Shown here in pieces: positions 57,929 to 64,000 of a DNA stretch of 64,000 nt (position 1 is its first letter; every line of letters starts with the position of its first letter). Source of the stretch: Nitrospirota bacterium (GTDB taxonomy: Bacteria; Nitrospirota; UBA9217); contig JAOUEV010000005.1 of NCBI GenBank assembly GCA_029858565.1, positions 47,739 to 111,738 on the forward strand, in the 5' to 3' direction. Below the pieces are notes generated by a model, which saw only the letters and a list, made by a program, of their open reading frames with translations, had not been told where the DNA came from and did not search any database. The position numbers and the translations under genes were made by a program.

Positions 57929-58288
57929 ATGGGAAAGAAGTTGTATGTAGGAAACCTGGCGTACAGCACCACAGAGGACGATCTGCGCGATACCTTCGCG
58001 AAGATCGGCGAGGTCGCGTCGGCAAAGCTGATCATTGATCCGACGAACGGCCGGTCCAAGGGATTCGGGTTCGTGGAAATGGGATCGGACGACGATGCAC
58101 AGAAGGCGATCTCGCAGTTGAATGGGACCGACCTGCACGGCAGGACCATCACGGTCAACGAGGCCCGGCCTCCGAAGGAACGCGGCGGCGGTGGCTATGG
58201 CGGCGGTGGTTACGGCGGTGGCGGCAGAGGCGGTGAACGTCGCGGCGGTGGCGGCGGCAGAGGCGGCGATCGGGGCGGTTGGCGTTAA
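57929..58288 (+). CDS. RNA-binding protein: one RRM and Gly/Arg-rich tail
   Basis: KKLYVGNLAYSTTEDDLRDTFAKIGEV...RSKGFGFVEM (RNP2/RNP1) and GGGGYGGGGYGGGGRGGERRGGGG. Confidence 0.97.
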   Translation: MGKKLYVGNLAYSTTEDDLRDTFAKIGEVASAKLIIDPTNGRSKGFGFVEMGSDDDAQKAISQLNGTDLHGRTITVNEARPPKERGGGGYGGGGYGGGGRGGERRGGGGGRGGDRGGWR

Positions 58289-58310
58289 TATTTACATGAT
58301 TAAAAATGAA

Positions 58311-58338
58311 AGGGAGACCATGAGGTCTCCCTTTTTTT
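58311..58338 (+). terminator. Intrinsic terminator after RRM gene
   Basis: AGGGAGACC-atga-GGTCTCCCT then T7. Confidence 0.95.
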
Positions 58339-58360
58339 GTGTCTATTTGAGGTAGAACGG

Positions 58361-58405
58361 CCCCACGTGGCCGCACGGATCGGGCAACCACGCGGGGTTT
58401 TTTTT
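58361..58405 (+). terminator. Second hairpin plus T-run in tandem
   Basis: CCCCACGTGG (58361-58370) / CCACGCGGGG (58388-58397), then T8 (58398-58405). Confidence 0.7.
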
Positions 58406-59746
58406 CTATTCGTAGCCCGTGACCACCGATGTTCTGGGTTTGCTTTTGCCCCACCGTGAATTGGAACCGCCTTCCGAGCGTCGCGATCCGCCGGCAAATC
58501 CCCGTTTTGCGTCGTACCTGTTGCTGCGCGAGGCATCTCCGCTGCCGGACCTGCCCCGGGAGTTCCTCGAAAAGAACTCTCTCGGCAAAGCGAGCGACGG
58601 TCCCGCGGTCGGTTTGAAGCCATCTACCTCGACAACCGGGATGGAGCGCTTCAACAGCCGCTGTATCCCTGTCATGAGTTCCTGTTCTTCCCCGGAGACC
58701 AGGGAGACCGCTTGGCCGCTCAGTCCCGCCCTTCCGGTGCGGCCGATGCGGTGTACATAATCCTCGGCAACATGAGGCAGCTCGAAATTGACCACATGGG
58801 GAAGACTCTCGATATCAATGCCCCGGGCCGCGATGTCCGTGGCCACGAGCACCCGGACCCGTCCCTGCTTGAAATCCGCCAGGGCGCGGGTGCGCGCGGT
58901 CTGGCTCTTGTTCCCGTGGATCGCCGCGGCGGTGATGCCGCCCCGGTCGAGCTGCTCAGAAAGCTTGTTCGCGCCGTGCTTGGTGCGGGTGAAGACCAGG
59001 ACCTGCTTCCAGTCTCCCTGTTTGATCAGATGCGCCAGCAGGTCGCGCTTGCGCTCCCGGTCAACGGGGTGCACGGTCTGGGAAACGCTCTCGGCGTCCA
59101 TGGTGCGCCGCGCAGCCTCGATGCTCACCGGCGCATTCATCATGCGGTCCGCGAGTTCGCGGATCTCATGGGGGAACGTGGCTGAAAAAAGAAGGTTCTG
59201 CCGCTTCGCGGGAAGCAGCTGGATGATGCGCTTGATGTCATGGATAAAACCCATGTCGAGCATGCGGTCCGCCTCGTCGAGCACCAGGATCTCGATGCCG
59301 CCGAGGTCCACATTCCTCTGGCCCGCGTGATCCAGGAGCCGGCCCGGGGTCGCCACGAGGATGTCCAAACCCCTGCGGAATGCCTGGTTCTGGGGTTCAT
59401 ACCCCACGCCGCCGAAGACCACGGTCGAGCGGAAGGACAGATGCCTGCCGAGCGCCACAACGGTCTCGCCGATCTGGGCCGCAAGCTCGCGAGTCGGCGT
59501 CAGCACTAAAACTCGGGGCCTGCGGTCCTGCGGTCCGCGCTGGCGAGGCGACGCGTTCAAAAGCTGGAGAACGGGCAGCACAAATGCCGCTGTCTTGCCT
59601 GTACCGGTCTGCGCGGACGCGACCAGGTCCTTGCCCTCGATCGCCGGCGGGATTGCCTTGAGCTGGATCTCCGTGGGCTTTTCATAGCCGCACGAGGCGA
59701 CCGCGCGCATCAGGGACGGGTGAAGATTCAATTGCTGAAATGACAT
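58406..59746 (-). CDS. DEAD-box RNA helicase
   Basis: [47 protein letters not shown]; start [11 protein letters not shown] at 59746. Confidence 0.96.
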   Translation of the reverse strand: MSFQQLNLHPSLMRAVASCGYEKPTEIQLKAIPPAIEGKDLVASAQTGTGKTAAFVLPVLQLLNASPRQRGPQDRRPRVLVLTPTRELAAQIGETVVALGRHLSFRSTVVFGGVGYEPQNQAFRRGLDILVATPGRLLDHAGQRNVDLGGIEILVLDEADRMLDMGFIHDIKRIIQLLPAKRQNLLFSATFPHEIRELADRMMNAPVSIEAARRTMDAESVSQTVHPVDRERKRDLLAHLIKQGDWKQVLVFTRTKHGANKLSEQLDRGGITAAAIHGNKSQTARTRALADFKQGRVRVLVATDIAARGIDIESLPHVVNFELPHVAEDYVHRIGRTGRAGLSGQAVSLVSGEEQELMTGIQRLLKRSIPVVEVDGFKPTAGPSLALPREFFSRNSRGRSGSGDASRSNRYDAKRGFAGGSRRSEGGSNSRWGKSKPRTSVVTGYE

Positions 59747-59763
59747 AACTACCTTTCGTATCC

Positions 59764-59799
59764 AAGTGCGAAATGCGGAGTGCGGAGTGCGAAGTGAAC
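59764..59799. repeat. GCGGAGT/GCGAAGT short-unit repeat upstream of DEAD-box gene
   Basis: aagtgcgaaatgcggagtgcggagtgcgaagtgaac. Confidence 0.85.
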
Positions 59800-60129
59800 G
59801 GATTCCAGACAGTGCACGCAACATAGCGTGATCATGCCGGGATTGCGCATTCGCAAAAAAAGCACCCGAAACGCGATCGGATCTTTTGATCCGCTTGCCA
59901 CAGGCGGATCGGTTAATTGTTTTGAACCTTGGTGAGTGAGCGGAATATCGTGTGGCGGGATTGCCGCTGGGTTCCAAATACGTCTCCAACCGGAAACCCT
60001 GCTAGATGAAGCGAGAGGAAAAGGTCAGGACGAGCCTAGTTGTCTGTTACGGGAGATACTATACACTGCAGACCAGGGGAATACCACATATATTTTGAGC
60101 AGTTCGGGAAAACTTCCATCCTCCCGAGG

Positions 60130-60518
60130 TCAATCGGACAGGTCGCGTTTTTCCAGGGTCTTCATCAAGCGGTCGAATTCTATGGGTTTGCTCAGGAAAA
60201 GATCCGTACCCGTACCCGCGAAGTCGGTCCCGTCATGATGGCCGCTCATGGCTATGATGACCGACGCAGGAAAGCGCTCCCGCAGGAACCGAACGAACGA
60301 CGGCGCATACTTGCCGTCCATGCCGTAATCAATGATGAACGCGTCAAAGGGGTGGCGCAGGACATACCGGGATGCTGTAGGACAGTCAACGCTGCAGTGC
60401 ACTTCATACCCGTTCTCGTCCAGGACCATCTGGAGCACCGTCCGGAAGGTCTTGTCGTCCTCCACAACGAGCACCCGCTTCTTGTCTGTCCCGGCTGCCA
60501 TTCCCTCTTCTTCGGCCA
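60130..60518 (-). CDS. Single-domain response regulator (CheY-like)
   Basis: KRVLVVEDDKTFRTVLQMVLDENGYEV...AFIIDYGMDGKYAP...VIIAMSGHHD...FLSKPIEFDRL. Start choice uncertain. Confidence 0.87.
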
Positions 60519-60863
60519 TGCATCCCTCCGCGGATACGAATCGTGCAGCGTGCTCGTAATGGCATATGAGCGCTCCAAGACTCATTCTAAGTCCGGAAAC
60601 GATGATCCGACATCCCCGGAGTGGGGTATTTTTAGGGTATCGAGTATTTGCGCATTGAAAGAATTTTAATTGGCGGGAACTGATAAAGAAGAGCACCTAT
60701 CCACGGATTTCACAGATCAACAGCGCTTTTAATTACCTACCGTCAATTCGAGAATCGTCTTTTGGAGTACATTCCCTTTTTATATTTAGCGGCTGAATTC
60801 GAAGTTACCTGCGCTCATCTGCGGCCAGCGCCGTTTCTCCAATGATCAGAGTAAGCAATGGAG

Positions 60864-60897
60864 AAAATGAAAAGGCCGCCCGAAACAGGGCGGCCTT
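60864..60897 (-). terminator. Intrinsic terminator downstream of fba
   Basis: AAGGCCGCCC-tgtttc-GGGCGGCCTT then TTCATTTTC on the minus strand. Confidence 0.85.
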
Positions 60898-60921
60898 GTT
60901 CCAGCAATTCCTGAGGAAGTC

Positions 60922-61920
60922 CTATGCCCGTCCCGCCGATCCCAGCACTTCCTTGTTCTTGTGGATGATCATCTTGATCAGTTCGTCCCGCGCCGGGCCG
61001 AGGTACTTCCGGGGATCGAACTCGGCAGGCTTTTCCGCAAGGGTCTTCCGGATCATTGCGGTCATGGCCAGCCTGCCGTCGCTGTCGATGTTCACTTTAC
61101 AGACCGCGCTCGTGGCGGCCCGGCGGAGCTGCTCGGCCGGGATGCCCACGGCGTCCTTGAGCTTGCCGCCGTTGGAGTTGATGATGTTCACGTACTCAGG
61201 CACCACCGACGACGCTCCATGCAGCACGATCGGGAAGCCCGGGATGCGCCGCTCGATCTCCTCGAGAATGTCGAATCGGAGCGGCGGCGGAACGAGCACG
61301 CCGCGCTCGTCACGGGTGCACTGCTCGGGCTTGAACTTCATGGCACCATGGGACGTGCCGATCGAGATCGCCAGGGAATCAACGCCGGTCTTTGCAACGA
61401 AATCCTCGACCTCCTCGGGCTTGGTATAGGTCGATTTCTCCGCAACCACCGCGTCCTCGATGCCGGCCAGAACGCCGAGCTCGCCTTCGACGGTCACGTT
61501 GAACTTGCGGGCGTACTGCACCACCTTCCTGGTGAGCTTCACGTTATCCTCGTAGGAATGGTGGGAACCGTCGATCATGACCGACGAGAATCCGGAATCG
61601 ATGCAGGACTTGCAGAGCTCGAAGGTGTCGCCGTGGTCCAGGTGCAGGGCGAACTTGACCGGAGATTTGGCGTCCTTGATCATGGCGACCGCGCCCATGG
61701 CCAGGAACCGGAGGAGCGTCTGGTTCGCGTACTTCCGCGCCCCGCTCGACACCTGCAGGATGAACGGCGACCTGGACTCCACGCATCCCATAACGATTGC
61801 CTGCAGCTGCTCCATGTTGTTGAAGTTGTATGCCGGGATGGCGTACCTGCCCTCCATGGCCTTCTTGAACATGCTGCGGGTGTTCACCAGACCGATGTCC
61901 TTCCAAGAGACCTTCTTCAT
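60922..61920 (-). CDS. fba: Class II fructose-bisphosphate aldolase
   Basis: AIPAYNFNNMEQLQAIV...FALHLDHGDTFELCKSCIDSGFSSVMIDGSHHSYEDNVKLTRKVV; start 61920. Confidence 0.96.
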   Translation of the reverse strand: MKKVSWKDIGLVNTRSMFKKAMEGRYAIPAYNFNNMEQLQAIVMGCVESRSPFILQVSSGARKYANQTLLRFLAMGAVAMIKDAKSPVKFALHLDHGDTFELCKSCIDSGFSSVMIDGSHHSYEDNVKLTRKVVQYARKFNVTVEGELGVLAGIEDAVVAEKSTYTKPEEVEDFVAKTGVDSLAISIGTSHGAMKFKPEQCTRDERGVLVPPPLRFDILEEIERRIPGFPIVLHGASSVVPEYVNIINSNGGKLKDAVGIPAEQLRRAATSAVCKVNIDSDGRLAMTAMIRKTLAEKPAEFDPRKYLGPARDELIKMIIHKNKEVLGSAGRA

Positions 61921-62075
61921 GTCCTTCCTCCTCGGAAATTGATCATGCGTCGGATTTGTCCGGACCGGGGCGCCCCCGGCGAACGCGCTAAGAATACAAT
62001 ACTGGACCGAAAATGGCAAGGCAAAATCAGGCGTGCGCGGGCCATCGTGCGGACAGACAATGGTTGCGAACTGCC

Positions 62076-62708
62076 TTAACCGACGGTCCTGCTGATCTCC
62101 GTGAGGCTCTTCCGCGGTTTAGAAGATGCCTTTTCATCAGGAACACCGAGAGGCAGAAGCGCTGCAATGAACTTCTCCCTGCCGTAACCAAGTATCTTCT
62201 CGAAAGCCTCCTGGGCGACCAGCGGCCCGGTCATCCAGCAGGAGCCGTAACCCAAAGCATGGGCTGCCAGGAGCATGTGCTCGATTGCTGCGGCAACGCT
62301 CTGGAGACCCGGGTTCGGCCTGAGGCGTGCAATGTCCTCGGCGCTGTAGCCCATGCGTGCCAGAAGTTGGTTCGCTGAAGCGTCATAAGCTTCCATGAAT
62401 GCCGCGATCACAACAGGAGCTTTTTCGAAAAAAGTGTAATAGTTGCTCTTGTACGCTGCAAGCCGCTGAGCCTGCTTCTCATTTTCGGCAAAAGGCAGCA
62501 TCCGGTCCACCTGCTGCCGCACAGCCTCGGCCATGTTCGCGAGCAGCGCCTTGTCCCTGAGGACCAGAAAGCTCCAGGGCTGGGTATTGTTCGCGCTCGG
62601 CGCGAGCCTGCCGGCGTCGAGGATCCGGCGGATGTCCTCTTCAGGCACGGGCTGGTCCTTGAAACGGCGGATACTCGTTCGTTGTGCGATTGCGTCGAAC
62701 AGGTCCAT
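62076..62708 (-). CDS. Nitroreductase family protein
   Basis: MDLFDAIAQRTSIRRFKDQPVPEEDIRRILDAGRLAPSANNTQPWSFLVL. Confidence 0.95.
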   Translation of the reverse strand: MDLFDAIAQRTSIRRFKDQPVPEEDIRRILDAGRLAPSANNTQPWSFLVLRDKALLANMAEAVRQQVDRMLPFAENEKQAQRLAAYKSNYYTFFEKAPVVIAAFMEAYDASANQLLARMGYSAEDIARLRPNPGLQSVAAAIEHMLLAAHALGYGSCWMTGPLVAQEAFEKILGYGREKFIAALLPLGVPDEKASSKPRKSLTEISRTVG

Positions 62709-62789
62709 GATTGCGGTCACCTCAAAGAGAAGGCCTGGTTGAACACGAGGCTTTAAATGAAACGCATGGTCTCACGTGACCATTGAGTA

Positions 62790-62999
62790 TCAGGCTGGAG
62801 ACAGATCGAACAACGCCTTTCCCGGCGCGAATCTCTCGACAGCAGGAAGTGTATAAAGCAACATTGCCAGATACACCGCCATCGTGGCCATAAAAAGCAC
62901 CAGCACCAGCTTACCCGAAGCCCGCTTCCTAAGAAAAACGGCCATGCTGTCCATGTGCAGTATCCATTTCCCGAGGTTCGGCGTGATCAAATGACCCAC
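62790..62999 (-). pseudogene. Possible 5' remnant of a small membrane protein gene
   Basis: VFLRKRASGKLVLVLFMATMAVYLAMLLYTLPAVERFAPGKALFDLSPA then TGA; same frame continues YSMVT then TGA. Confidence 0.4.
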
Positions 63000-63053
63000 A
63001 TGCGGGCACGCGCCGTCTTCTGGCGCGTCACTGCCGAACCGCTCGCGATTCCT

Positions 63054-63416
63054 TCACGATGCGCCCTGCCGGGTGACGATCATATCGAAAAGTTGTTCGA
63101 AAGCGTCAAACCACTTGTGCTGCGAGATCTCGTGGACGGAAGCGCCGGTGATGAAAACACCCTTGTTCTCGTAACAATACATCACCTCGATCCCGAACGT
63201 GATCTCCCGGGAATTGGCCTTATTGAGCCGCAGGCAGCATTCCGTTCGGTCGCCGACGGCAAACTGCCGGCAGCTTTCGAACAGGATGCCGTTCCTGCTG
63301 AAATTTCCTATGACCGCTGCTACCTGTTCCTTATCGTGCCGTACCGTGAAGGTAAGGTACTTCCGGCAGGGGTCGGGAATGTCGTGCCGCGGCTCTTTTC
63401 GATTGTCGATCTTCAT
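63054..63416 (-). CDS. PilZ domain protein
   Basis: RKEPRHDIPDPCRKYLTFTV...VIGNFSRNGILFES. Confidence 0.8.
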   Translation of the reverse strand: MKIDNRKEPRHDIPDPCRKYLTFTVRHDKEQVAAVIGNFSRNGILFESCRQFAVGDRTECCLRLNKANSREITFGIEVMYCYENKGVFITGASVHEISQHKWFDAFEQLFDMIVTRQGAS

Positions 63417-63914
63417 GAGGCCGTCGCATCAGGAACGCCATTATGCCTGATGCCTCCCTTTCATTCAATGAACCCGATTGCGTGGCAAGGATCGTGACAG
63501 CACTTCGGGGTTACTGTTTCTACCAGCGCCTTTCATCATCTCCATATATGCTCATCATGATATTTGCATCAAGAACCATGTTCTGTACGGCCGGCCAACC
63601 TGTTTTTCAGGGGATGAAATACGGTAGCATAATTCGGCGACAAGAACAATGAAATTAGGAGGGAACGCAAAGCGCCCCATGGAGTTCCGCAAGAATCGAA
63701 CGGTCGATCAATGTCGCCGACACAATCTGTTCCCATCGTAATCCTAGCGAGCTACCATTCTCTTCATGCAATGTGTCCTGCTCCTTCAGATCACAAGATA
63801 ACGCCGGGTGGAGAAGCGCAGGTTTTCTGCGCCACGATGCACAATTAACCGGAAGTGGTTCCCGCCATCCGACGCTACCCTGCACTGAATACTTTTCGAA
63901 ACGCTCATGCGCCA

Positions 63915-63944
63915 CAAGAAAGGCCTCCCGATTCCAGGAGGCCC
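63915..63944 (-). terminator. Terminator for a minus-strand gene entering from the right edge
   Basis: GGCCTCC-tggaatcg-GGAGGCC followed by TTTCTT on the minus strand. Confidence 0.75.
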
Positions 63945-64000
63945 GCGCATCCACAACGGATATGTTCACTCAGCCTTCGTCATGCCATGTGTTTGTACGC

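Noticed and set aside
63655-63969. 104-aa minus-strand ORF at the right edge
   Set aside because: Its 5' region contains a minus-strand terminator hairpin (63915-63944) and the protein looks non-natural; probably not coding.

Overview
A 64 kb high-GC chromosomal window that looks like ordinary core genome. The nuo, ispE-spoVG-prs-rplY-pth-ychF and tmk-holB-ricT-metG neighbourhoods suggest a Nitrospirota- or Deltaproteobacteria-like lineage, but that placement is inference. I saw no prophage, transposase, CRISPR array or rRNA. Main content: a pilT-like gene with small companion genes and a GGDEF protein; the ispE-to-ychF housekeeping cluster with one tRNA-Gln; a lipoprotein with its own promoter and terminator; a frameshifted outer-membrane-type gene; a DinG-type helicase; a complex I operon nuoABCDHIJKLMN lacking nuoEFG; purH; metG-ricT-holB-tmk; an SMC-like ATPase with a predicted transmembrane hairpin; glgC; cysM plus a JAMM peptidase; a cyclase-PilZ fusion; an RRM protein, a DEAD-box helicase and fba. 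The most interesting observations are: (1) a ~310-nt structured RNA candidate (51893-52202) between divergent trpE/pabB and glgC, with nested long-range complementary helices ending in a T7 tract, which I could not match to any RNA class I know; (2) many intergenic elements made of 3-4 imperfect 8-9-nt units, often in inverted pairs, some running into coding sequence (nuoC tail, GlcF-like protein ends and middle, possibly the MetG linker); (3) a terminator-like hairpin inside the leader of the RRM gene; (4) several unusual domain architectures. All calls come from reading the sequence and recalling protein families; no searches or folding programs were run.
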